This document shows, piece by piece, positions 1-6,061 of a stretch of 8,499 nucleotides of DNA (the first letter of the stretch is position 1; each line of letters opens with the position of its first letter). Below the pieces are notes generated by a model, which had not been told where the DNA came from, did not search any database, and saw only the letters and a program-made list of their open reading frames with translations. Location of the stretch: contig JAGPUU010000247.1 in assembly GCA_018067325.1 (NCBI GenBank), positions 1 to 8,499 on the forward strand, in the 5' to 3' direction. Made by a program: the position numbers and the translations under genes. This DNA is from Amphritea sp. (GTDB lineage Bacteria; Pseudomonadota; Gammaproteobacteria; Pseudomonadales; Balneatricaceae).

Positions 1-53
1 AAGCTGATGCTTGAAGGCTTTAGATTATTAAAAAACAGACTTTATGTATAAGG

Positions 54-73
54 ATTCAAGTTATTTCTTGAAT
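54..73 (-). other. Stem-loop across the stop codon of the LLM gene
   Basis: A perfect 7-bp inverted repeat (54-60 with 67-73) with a 6-nt loop straddles the stop codon of the minus-strand oxidoreductase gene. On the minus strand a run of six T lies some 20 nt further on (about 31-36), too far from the stem for a classical intrinsic terminator. It may be a weak terminator or a 3'-end stabilising hairpin. The remaining bases 1-53 hold nothing I can assign. Confidence 0.3.
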
Positions 74-1080
74 TCGGCCATCAGTTTTCTATAGCTGTTA
101 CAGCGGTCTTCGAAATCATAGGTGACATTTACCAGCATTAGTTCCTCAGCTCGGTAATGATCTGCCAGGGTTTCCAGTTCTTCCCGGCACTCTTGAGCAG
201 AGCCGCTGACAACAGACTTCAGCGTTTCCTGGTAATAGGCCTGATCTGAGATCGGTAGTTTGCTATACAGGTCTAGTGCTTCTTCAGGGCTGCGAATGTG
301 TTCGCGAATCCCATGACGAAATGCCATCACTTTCCAATACATATTAGGGGCAGCAAGATAGGCTGCTTCCTCTTTGTTCTCTGCGCAAAGACAAGCAACA
401 GACAGAATCGTCTGGGGCTTCTCAAGGCCTTTGCCATTTGGGCGGAATCGTTTTTTGTATCGCTCAAAAATCTCTGCAGGTCGGTCATGGATTCCGATAA
501 ATAGGGCAAGCACAAACCCTAGTCCCAACTCTGCGGCCAGATCCACACTGCCTGAGCTGGAACCCAGTGTCCAAAGCTCTGGTGACGCGCTATTTATCGG
601 TGTGGCATTAATGCCAGAAAAGGGGTGTTCTTCGGGAAGGCTGTCATGAATGAAGCCACTGAGATCGCTTAACAGGTAAGGATATAACTCGGCATTATTG
701 GGTTGATTGGGAAATGCCAGCGCTTTACTGGTCATATCTGTTCCCCCAGGTGCTCGGCCAACTCCCAGATCAATCCGACCGGGATTCAGGGCTTCCAGTG
801 TGCGGAAAGTTTCAGCTACCTTTAAGGGGCTGTAATGGGAGAGCATAACCCCGCCACTTCCCACACGAATTTTTTGGGTATTCTGCGCAATGTGGGAAAT
901 TAGAATTTCCGGGCATGAGCTGGAGTAGCTACGAGTATCGTGGTGCTCAGCTATCCAGAAACGATGGTAACCAAGCTCTTCACTTAATTGAGCTAGTCGC
1001 GTTGAGTAGTGTAGGCCGTCGCTCTGAGACTGGCCGTTATGAGCAGGAGCCTGGTCTACAACGCTGAGTTTAAGATTCAT
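61..1080 (-). CDS. LLM-class flavin-dependent oxidoreductase (luciferase-like monooxygenase, MsnO8-like)
   Basis: The 339-residue protein has the bacterial-luciferase TIM-barrel pattern. It has an N-terminal strand MNLKLSVVDQ, the AEHHDTR motif at residues 44-50, the GSGGVMLSHYSPLKVAE segment (about 74-90), and ALNPGRIDLGVGRAPGG (about 97-113). These are typical of single-component-like members annotated as MsnO8 family. Such proteins use reduced flavin, usually FMNH2 from a separate reductase, and O2 to oxidise an organic substrate in the cytoplasm. The substrate cannot be read from sequence, and no flavin reductase gene is in the window. The length is normal for the family and there is no truncation. 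The ATG start overlaps the end of the upstream GlcG-like gene by 11 nt and has an AGGA-type ribosome site 6-10 nt before it, so it is probably translationally coupled. It is the last gene of the minus-strand unit. Family assignment is firm; the reaction is unknown. Confidence 0.9.
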   Translation of the reverse strand: MNLKLSVVDQAPAHNGQSQSDGLHYSTRLAQLSEELGYHRFWIAEHHDTRSYSSSCPEILISHIAQNTQKIRVGSGGVMLSHYSPLKVAETFRTLEALNPGRIDLGVGRAPGGTDMTSKALAFPNQPNNAELYPYLLSDLSGFIHDSLPEEHPFSGINATPINSASPELWTLGSSSGSVDLAAELGLGFVLALFIGIHDRPAEIFERYKKRFRPNGKGLEKPQTILSVACLCAENKEEAAYLAAPNMYWKVMAFRHGIREHIRSPEEALDLYSKLPISDQAYYQETLKSVVSGSAQECREELETLADHYRAEELMLVNVTYDFEDRCNSYRKLMAEFKK

Positions 1081-1489
1081 CTTTAGTCCTCGTATTACTC
1101 AGGCCTGACATTCTGATGGCCGTTAACGCTATCTCTTTATCTTCAGCAGCGGTTCCTCCTGAGATTCCTACGCCGCCAATCAGTCGTTGTTGTTGGTACA
1201 CAGGTTCACCTCCAGCAAACAGAATCAGGCCGTTGTTGGTCTGTTCGAAACTGTCTAGTTGCTGATTTTTCACTAACTGACCTAACGCTTCGGTGGGTGC
1301 GCCAAACAGAACGGCGCTACGCGCTTTTTTCTGGGCTATTTCAACGGAACCTAAAGGGGAATTATCCATTCGCAGGAATGCGCAGAGATTGCCTCCCTGG
1401 TCAAAGACAGCGACATTGATATTTATACCCATCTGTCTGGAGCATTCGACTGCATCCGCCATGAGTTTCTGACTATGCTCGAACAGCAT
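1070..1489 (-). CDS. GlcG/HbpS-family (DUF336) protein
   Basis: The 139-residue small cytoplasmic protein matches the GlcG/HbpS fold. It has an N-terminal helix, then INVAVFDQGGNLCAFLRMDNSPLGSVEIAQKKARSAV (about 24-60), then GGEPVYQQQRLIGGVGISGG (about 93-112) and the acidic helix AAEDKEIALTAI. HbpS of Streptomyces binds haem, and GlcG lies in glycolate operons with unclear function. Members are common beside catabolic oxidoreductases, where they may act as small-molecule or cofactor-binding accessory proteins. Its ATG follows the TAA of the sigma54 regulator with no intervening base. A GAGG ribosome site lies inside the end of the regulator gene (8-nt spacing), and its own 3' end overlaps the LLM gene. 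This layout implies co-transcription and coupling. It carries no signal peptide, unlike secreted HbpS. Function here is not known. Confidence 0.85.
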   Translation of the reverse strand: MLFEHSQKLMADAVECSRQMGININVAVFDQGGNLCAFLRMDNSPLGSVEIAQKKARSAVLFGAPTEALGQLVKNQQLDSFEQTNNGLILFAGGEPVYQQQRLIGGVGISGGTAAEDKEIALTAIRMSGLSNTRTKDES

Positions 1490-3205
1490 TTATTCTACCT
1501 CTATGTTAAGTTTCTTCAGTCGGTATGCCAGAGTAGGCCTGGTTATACCCAGTAATCTTGCCGCTTCGGCCACATTGTTCTCAGCGCGCACTAGAGAGTG
1601 TTGTAGTAGTGCTTCTTCAACTTTTTCTAATGACCCCATCTGATCTAGTGCCTGATCCATCCAGTCTGTACTATCCGGGGATAATTCACTTGCAGAGGTC
1701 GGCGCGTTAATCAGCTCTCCTTCAGGTGAAATAATCTGGCTGTCCTGTCCCATGTTCATGCTTGGGAATAGGTATTGAGCGTCAATAGATTCACCGCTTT
1801 CTGCCAGGATGAGCCCACGCTCTATGACATTTTCAAGCTCTCGAACATTGCCGGGCCAGCGATAGTTTAGTAGTGCTTTCATTGCCAGATCTGATAGTCC
1901 CAGGGTCTTTTTGGTGTAGAAGGCTTCGTATTTTTTAAGAAAATGATCTGTCAGCATCGAGATGTCTTCTCGACGTTGGCGCAGGGGAGGGATCTCAATT
2001 GGATAGACATTCAGCCGGTAGTAAAGGTCGGCTCTGAAGCGTCCCTCTTCGACTGCCTTGCTCAGGGACTCATTGGTTGCGGCAATAACCCTGACATCAA
2101 CGCTGCGGGTATGGGTATCACCTACTCGTTCTAGCTCGCCTTCTTGAAGGACACGAAGAAGTGCCGCCTGAGACCGTGGGCTTAGTTCAACTAGTTCATC
2201 AAGAAATATGGTGCCTTTATGGGCGCGTTCAAAGCGTCCCTCTCTTGATTGTGTCGCGCCGGTGTAAGCTCCTTTCTCGACGCCAAATAGCTCCGCCTCT
2301 ATTAGATCGGGGGGAATTGCTGCACAGTTAACTGCGATGAATGGTTGTTCCGATCTTTCTGAATTTTTGTGAATCCCTTTAGCTACCAGTTCTTTACCGA
2401 CACCGGTTTCGCCTAATAACAGGACAGAAACCTTCCCCGTTGAGGCTTTTTTTGCGAGCTTGCAAACTTTTTGGTAACCATCAGACTTGCCAATGAAGTT
2501 GCCTAAACTAGAGCTATTGTCGATTTTATGCCGCAGTACGGATATCTGATCCTGTAGTTCATACAGTTCTTCAATAATAGGGGAGGATTTGAAGTAGTTA
2601 CGATAGGTTTGATAGTCTTCCCACTCCGTCGCCGGGCGTCCTTCAAACAGACACAGATGATCACCGCAACCGCGACACTGTTTCTCTTTGAAAATAATTT
2701 CTTGTCCTAATAGTTCAGAAGCAAAGCTGCTGGCGTGCCCGACCAGAGCCCAGCATGCAGGGCCGTCAATTAACCCTAATTCCGACGTAAACATTTCTGC
2801 TTCATAGGCATCATGCATAGTAAATTTGGCTAAGAAATGTTGCTTTTCCCGGTCGATCTCCAGGGTCTTTTCTTCGACGCGTACCGACCCTTTCAGGGCG
2901 TGAAGCTGAAAGCCAGTACGAAACAGCTCTTCTGGAGCAAGATTGCCTGATAGGCGTTTAACCAGCTCAGCATCTTTCTGTCCAAGACTATAGCCCAGGC
3001 GCATAAAGAAGCCTTTAGCTCGCTCCAGGCCAACAGTGAGGATCTGTTCTTTGCGAAAGTTGGTCAGTGATGCCAGTTGCATCAACAGCATTCTTTGTTC
3101 GCCGAACCAAACAGTACCATCGCTATTCTGGAATCGTACTTGTTCGAATAGCTGTTGGATATCAGGGCGCTTTTGATTATTTAGATGTTCGGTTGCGATA
3201 TTCAT
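1490..3205 (-). CDS. XylR/DmpR-type sigma54-dependent transcriptional activator
   Basis: The cytoplasmic enhancer-binding protein has 571 residues from the ATG at 3205. A TTG 12 codons upstream (3241) has no ribosome site, and the ATG start gives the usual XylR/DmpR length. Numbers below are for the ATG start. An XylR_N domain (about 15-110) is followed by a V4R domain (about 120-200) with C151-x22-E174-x2-C177-x7-C185. This has the exact spacing of the zinc ligands of the phenol sensor MopR (C155, E178, C181, C189). The pocket histidine of MopR (H106) is kept as H102, but the position of W134 is M130. The AAA+ domain (about 235-475) has Walker A GETGVGKE (265-272), the sigma54-contact loop GAYTGA (312-317), Walker B GTIFLDE, and arginine-finger region FRADLYYRL. 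A Fis-type helix-turn-helix lies at about 540-570. Effector binding to the N-terminal part should relieve repression of the ATPase. The gene heads the minus-strand unit with the GlcG and LLM genes. The effector is unknown. Confidence 0.93.
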   Translation of the reverse strand: MNIATEHLNNQKRPDIQQLFEQVRFQNSDGTVWFGEQRMLLMQLASLTNFRKEQILTVGLERAKGFFMRLGYSLGQKDAELVKRLSGNLAPEELFRTGFQLHALKGSVRVEEKTLEIDREKQHFLAKFTMHDAYEAEMFTSELGLIDGPACWALVGHASSFASELLGQEIIFKEKQCRGCGDHLCLFEGRPATEWEDYQTYRNYFKSSPIIEELYELQDQISVLRHKIDNSSSLGNFIGKSDGYQKVCKLAKKASTGKVSVLLLGETGVGKELVAKGIHKNSERSEQPFIAVNCAAIPPDLIEAELFGVEKGAYTGATQSREGRFERAHKGTIFLDELVELSPRSQAALLRVLQEGELERVGDTHTRSVDVRVIAATNESLSKAVEEGRFRADLYYRLNVYPIEIPPLRQRREDISMLTDHFLKKYEAFYTKKTLGLSDLAMKALLNYRWPGNVRELENVIERGLILAESGESIDAQYLFPSMNMGQDSQIISPEGELINAPTSASELSPDSTDWMDQALDQMGSLEKVEEALLQHSLVRAENNVAEAARLLGITRPTLAYRLKKLNIEVE

Positions 3206-3322
3206 TAAATAAGCACTCTGGATCGTTATGATTGTTATCAAATCATCATATATGATTGCTTATATAAAAAGTTGATGAAGAATTGTAATATATGATCCCA
3301 AATATGGGTTTATGGTGATCGT
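3206..3322. promoter_or_regulatory. Divergent regulatory spacer between the sigma54 activator and LysR genes
   Basis: This AT-rich 117-bp spacer separates two divergently read regulator genes, so it must hold both promoters. It contains a perfect 12-bp palindrome ATCATATATGAT (3246-3257). The 9-mer ATATATGAT recurs 40 bp away in direct orientation (3249-3257 and 3289-3297), about four helical turns. LysR proteins often bind sites in the spacer beside their own gene and regulate the divergent gene, so these elements are candidate operators. I could not place -35/-10 boxes with confidence. Confidence 0.5.
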
Positions 3323-4204
3323 ATGAACTATCAGGATCTTTATATATTTCTAAAGGTGGTTGAAAGGGGGAGTTTCCTTTCGGCATCCGAATCTCTATCG
3401 GTTCCTACTTCGACAGTGAGCCGCAAGGTGCAACAGTTAGAGCATGATCTGGGCTATAAGCTGATGCATCGCAGTGCCCGAAAAATGGTACTGACGGAAG
3501 CGGGAGAAAAGTTCCATAATCGTTGCCAGCCTTTGTTTACAGAGTTGGAGTTTGCTGCAAAGGAGCTTGATGATGAATTAGCTGAGCCTTCCGGGTTGTT
3601 GCGTGTAACGGCGCCGGTTAGCCTGACTAACGATCTTTTGGCGGAATGGTTTTTTAAGTTTATGGAGCGTTTTCCACGGATTAATCTTGAATTGATTGTA
3701 GTAAACCGGAATATAGATCTGGTTGAGGAGGGGGTCGATGTCGCATTTCGCATAGGCGATGTGCATATGCAGAACTGGATCTCCAGACCTTTAATGGAAT
3801 CCAGTTTCAGTGTCTGTGCCAGTGATGATTATCTGAGCCGTCGTGGTATTCCTAAGCATCCAGAAGAGTTGTATCAGCATACGTTGATTGTTTCCCGAAG
3901 AACTCCAGTGTGGAATTTTAATGGGCCATTAGGGGAGAAGGTGAAAATAGCCGGGCAGGTACGGTTGAAAGTTGATGAGCTAAATCTCGCCGCGCGGGCA
4001 GCGGAGAATGGCCTGGGGATAGTTAACTTACCTGATTATGTTGTTGAGAAACTCATAAGTGCTGGGCGTTTAACAAAGTTGATGCCAAGTTGGCAGCCGC
4101 ATCCCCGGGATGTGCATATGCTATACCCAGAGCGCAAATACATTCCGGGCAAAGCACGATTGTTTATTGAATTTATAATGTCTCAGGCGCAAGAGCTTAG
4201 CTGA
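3323..4204 (+). CDS. LysR-family transcriptional regulator (CrgA-like effector domain)
   Basis: The full-length 293-residue LysR protein has an N-terminal winged helix-turn-helix at residues 1-60 (DLYIFLKVVERGSFLSASES, then VPTSTVSRKVQQLEHDLGYK). A linker helix follows, and then a periplasmic-binding-like effector domain from about residue 90. That domain opens with PSGLLRVTAPVSL and continues with LELIVVNRNIDLVEEGVDVAFRIG, wording typical of the CrgA-like subgroup. It binds DNA as a dimer or tetramer and responds to a small ligand that cannot be predicted. The ATG has a modest GGTGA ribosome site. The gene is divergent from the sigma54 activator and overlaps tail-to-tail with the DUF2889 gene. 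Likely targets are its own promoter, the divergent unit, or the neighbouring transport genes. Confidence 0.93.
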   Translation: MNYQDLYIFLKVVERGSFLSASESLSVPTSTVSRKVQQLEHDLGYKLMHRSARKMVLTEAGEKFHNRCQPLFTELEFAAKELDDELAEPSGLLRVTAPVSLTNDLLAEWFFKFMERFPRINLELIVVNRNIDLVEEGVDVAFRIGDVHMQNWISRPLMESSFSVCASDDYLSRRGIPKHPEELYQHTLIVSRRTPVWNFNGPLGEKVKIAGQVRLKVDELNLAARAAENGLGIVNLPDYVVEKLISAGRLTKLMPSWQPHPRDVHMLYPERKYIPGKARLFIEFIMSQAQELS

Positions 4205-4778
4205 TGTTTTCCGCTTTGATCTTATTCTCTGGCTCGTAAAAGTTAGGCCAGTATTTTTTAACAACCTCACCTGAGCTACCAAAAGTATGGCAGGTATTGA
4301 GTACGTGTGGTTTCGTATTTCCCTCACCCCAGCCCTCTATGTCTTTGCGCTCTGTATGTGTTGCCTGAAATGCAGTGGTAGCAATCGGCCCCAATAACTC
4401 TAATAGATGGGTGCATCCATTAGTCCCACTGAAAAGCTCTTTGCATTTTTTGGTAAAACCAGGGGCTATGCGGGTACCTATGAGTAGCTTGTACCTATCT
4501 GCTATCGAAGGGCACATCTGGTAGGGGGTATAGTCCATGCTGGCAACCGCGTCGTGGATATTCAATTCCAGATCGATAGTAATCCGTATTGCCAGTAGGT
4601 GAATCGGCTCGCCGGCCTCAACAACGCCGTTGTTGCGTTCACGAATCTCAATAGGTGCCGTTTTAATATCGCTCAAATGTCCTTCGATATCCCATAAGCC
4701 ATCGACACGTTTAAAGCCTGTGCATGTAACGGTGCGAGTGTGTTCCAGTGTGCGCTCAGTAGGCTGTGGTAATGGCAT
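4197..4778 (-). CDS. DUF2889 domain-containing protein
   Basis: The 193-residue protein carries the DUF2889 pattern: RTVTCTGFKRVDGLWDIEGHLSD at about 15-37, GEPIHLLAIRITIDLELNI (about 56-74), PYQMCPSIADRYKLLIGTRIAPGF (about 85-108), and a strongly conserved GCTHLLELLGPIATTAFQA (about 121-139). Conserved Cys, His and Asp residues (C89, C122, H124, D30) could bind metal, but no activity is established for the family. From memory, members often lie in aromatic- or steroid-catabolism neighbourhoods, which would fit the XylR-type regulator here. The length is normal. The start is supported by an AAGAAAGG ribosome site 5 nt upstream. The 3' end overlaps the LysR gene by 8 bp on the opposite strand. 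A candidate sigma54 promoter lies about 160 nt before the start codon. Confidence 0.85.
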   Translation of the reverse strand: MPLPQPTERTLEHTRTVTCTGFKRVDGLWDIEGHLSDIKTAPIEIRERNNGVVEAGEPIHLLAIRITIDLELNIHDAVASMDYTPYQMCPSIADRYKLLIGTRIAPGFTKKCKELFSGTNGCTHLLELLGPIATTAFQATHTERKDIEGWGEGNTKPHVLNTCHTFGSSGEVVKKYWPNFYEPENKIKAENIS

Positions 4779-4952
4779 AGGACCTTTCTTTCTATAATGT
4801 AAATGTGTAATAGCTGTTAAAGGCTATCGTCTGTTTTCATTTAGTTCATAAGCTGTTGTTCGTTACAGCAATATATAATCTGATTTTAACGGTTATTTAT
4901 GTGGGTATCGAGGCTGATATAACCCTAATCTGGTGTGGTTTCTCTTCTTTGG

Positions 4953-4967
4953 GCAAAAATAGACCCA
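4953..4967 (-). promoter_or_regulatory. Candidate sigma54 (-24/-12) promoter for the DUF2889 gene
   Basis: Read on the minus strand, TGGGTC-N5-TTGC has the invariant GG and GC exactly 10 bp apart. It matches 8 of the 10 fixed positions in TGGCAC-N5-TTGC. Predicted transcription would start near 4941, giving a leader of about 160 nt to the DUF2889 ATG. The site overlaps an inverted repeat (4944-4953 with 4964-4971), which could be the true reason for part of the match. The presence of a sigma54 activator gene nearby raises the likelihood. Confidence 0.4.
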
Positions 4968-5037
4968 GAAGTGAGAAGGGTTGGGCTTTTGTCTCAATAA
5001 GAGTTAGCTAAAAAATATTTACGTTTCTGTTTTATTA

Positions 5038-5053
5038 AGTTAACATGTTAACT
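5038..5053. promoter_or_regulatory. Perfect 16-bp palindrome, candidate operator or enhancer
   Basis: AGTTAACATGTTAACT is its own exact reverse complement and sits in non-coding DNA. Its length suits a homodimeric DNA-binding protein. It lies about 100 bp upstream of the start predicted for the minus-strand sigma54 element, within the usual range of enhancer sites for XylR/DmpR-type activators. It also lies about 450 bp before dctQ. The binding protein is not known: the sigma54 activator, either LysR protein, or an unlinked regulator are all possible. Confidence 0.5.
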
Positions 5054-5106
5054 AATATAGAGGCTGATAAGCTGTAAAGAGCGACTTATCGGTATACCAC
5101 AGAGGA

Positions 5107-5115
5107 ATGTTAACT
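5107..5115. repeat. Half-site copy of the 16-bp palindrome
   Basis: ATGTTAACT repeats exactly the right half of the palindrome at 5038-5053 (bases 5045-5053), in the same orientation and 62 bp away. The left half is not conserved here. It could be a second, weaker binding site for the same protein, or chance in AT-rich DNA. Confidence 0.35.
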
Positions 5116-5194
5116 GTATAGCGGGCACTACTTGATACGAAATAATAAATTTATTTTGTTAAATGGTATCGTTTTTCGGTTAAACTAATACCTT

Positions 5195-5400
5195 GACCTC
5201 GGACAATTAATTTTGGACTGGGGTCGGGTAATAAATAATAAAGAGGGAATAATCCCCGTTAAGCTCTTGGGCATGATTCAAGAGCATCGAACGTATGTGC
5301 TGGAGACCGATCGAATGAAAATTATAAATTACCTGAGCCTGATAGCAGGAAGCGATGGTGACTCATGTCCTTTAAGTGTTAGGGTTGAAAACACTTTAGG
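5195..5400 (+). promoter_or_regulatory. Run of hairpins upstream of dctQ, possible structured leader RNA
   Basis: Four inverted repeats follow one another. The first is 5195-5202 with 5218-5225 (8 pairs, two of them G-U). The second is 5245-5248 with 5253-5256 (4 pairs). The third is 5263-5269 with 5279-5285 (7 perfect pairs, 9-nt loop). The fourth is 5374-5380 with 5390-5396 (7 perfect pairs), extended by CCT/AGG at 5369-5371 and 5398-5400. None is followed by a T run, so these are not intrinsic terminators. They could form the 5' leader of the TRAP mRNA or a small RNA. I recognise no known riboswitch class. Confidence 0.35.
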
Positions 5401-5484
5401 TTGCGTAATCTAACTGCCACAAATCTATCCATTAAAACAATAATCGAGCTGGCTAACTGTTATCAAAGGCCGGTTGAAATAAAT

Positions 5485-5490
5485 AAGGAG
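5485..5490 (+). promoter_or_regulatory. Ribosome binding site deciding the dctQ start
   Basis: AAGGAG lies 6 nt before the ATG at 5497. A longer reading frame open from TTG at 5401 lacks any ribosome site, and its first 32 codons do not resemble DctQ, so 5497 is the start. Confidence 0.85.
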
Positions 5491-5496
5491 TCTGAT

Positions 5497-6012
5497 ATGG
5501 CTTTTAGTGCCTGGCTTTCAATGCACTATGAGGAGAAAGGACCGGTTGTCTGGTTGGCTTTCTTTCTTGAGTTGATTGCTGCTGTAACACTATTTTTCCT
5601 GATGGCGCTGACCTGTGCGGATGTGCTCGGTCGCTACTTCTTTGGCAATGCTGTCGATGGTGCAACAGAGCTGACGGAGATGGGTATTGCAATCCTGGTC
5701 TTCGCCGAAATGCCTGTGATCACTTGGCGGGGTGGCCATGTTGTCGTCGATATTCTTGACCGGATGTTGGGCAATACATTGATTAAGATTCTGGGGCTGT
5801 TTTCGGCTCTGTTGATGTCTACGTCGCTGTATTTTCTGGCAACGCGTATTTTTCAATTGGCTGAGAGATCGATGCGTCGTCAAGAGGTAACTGAGTTTCT
5901 TGAGATGCCGGTGGGTTACATCGTTGAATACATAGCGTTCATGAGTTGGGTAACTGCTGCGCTTATGATCACTTACGGTGTTTACCGGTTGTTGACTCAG
6001 TCTGAAGACTGA
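5497..6012 (+). CDS. dctQ: TRAP transporter small permease subunit (DctQ family)
   Basis: The 171-residue inner-membrane protein has four hydrophobic segments, at about residues 17-40, 60-77, 92-115 and 140-165. Family marks are visible: ADVLGRYFFGNAVDGATELTEMG (41-63) after the first segment and the GGHVVVDIL loop (79-87) after the second. DctQ pairs with DctM to form the membrane complex that takes up organic acids with a sodium or proton gradient, fed by a periplasmic binding protein. The length is normal. It is followed after 49 bp by dctM. The usual dctP gene is absent upstream, where 718 bp of non-coding DNA lies instead. The substrate cannot be deduced from this subunit. Confidence 0.92.
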   Translation: MAFSAWLSMHYEEKGPVVWLAFFLELIAAVTLFFLMALTCADVLGRYFFGNAVDGATELTEMGIAILVFAEMPVITWRGGHVVVDILDRMLGNTLIKILGLFSALLMSTSLYFLATRIFQLAERSMRRQEVTEFLEMPVGYIVEYIAFMSWVTAALMITYGVYRLLTQSED

Positions 6013-6061
6013 TTTGGGCCTTCTTCTTTAATACGCCGATAACGTTACAGGTATTTTCAGA

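Larger units (their letters stand above)
4779..5496. other. 718-bp gene-free divergent region between DUF2889 and dctQ
   Basis: No convincing gene is present on either strand. Reading frames here start at TTG without a ribosome site and resemble no family I know. The stretch holds a minus-strand sigma54-like element (4953-4967), a 16-bp palindrome (5038-5053), a half copy of it (5107-5115), a 12-bp AT palindrome AATAAATTTATT (5144-5155), and several hairpins between 5195 and 5400. It must supply promoters for both flanking genes. I found no clear sigma70 promoter for dctQ. No remnant of a TRAP substrate-binding gene is recognisable. Confidence 0.7.

Noticed and set aside
298..649. Plus-strand reading frames opposite the LLM gene
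   Set aside because: They are shadows of a well-conserved minus-strand gene and have no recognisable protein features.
3206..3241. 12-codon extension of the sigma54 activator from TTG
   Set aside because: No ribosome site upstream of the TTG; the ATG at 3205 gives a family-typical length.
5121..5137. GGGCAC-N3-TTGAT as a plus-strand sigma54 promoter for dctQ
   Set aside because: The spacing is 2 bp short and the essential GC at -12 is missing.
5144..5155. AATAAATTTATT palindrome as a separate operator
   Set aside because: It is a perfect palindrome but made only of A and T in AT-rich DNA, so chance is a sufficient explanation.
5213..5413. 66-codon reading frame before dctQ
   Set aside because: It starts at TTG with no ribosome site, overlaps the hairpins, and its translation resembles no family I know.
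5401..5496. N-terminal extension of dctQ from TTG
   Set aside because: No ribosome site, not hydrophobic or DctQ-like, while AAGGAG precedes the ATG at 5497.
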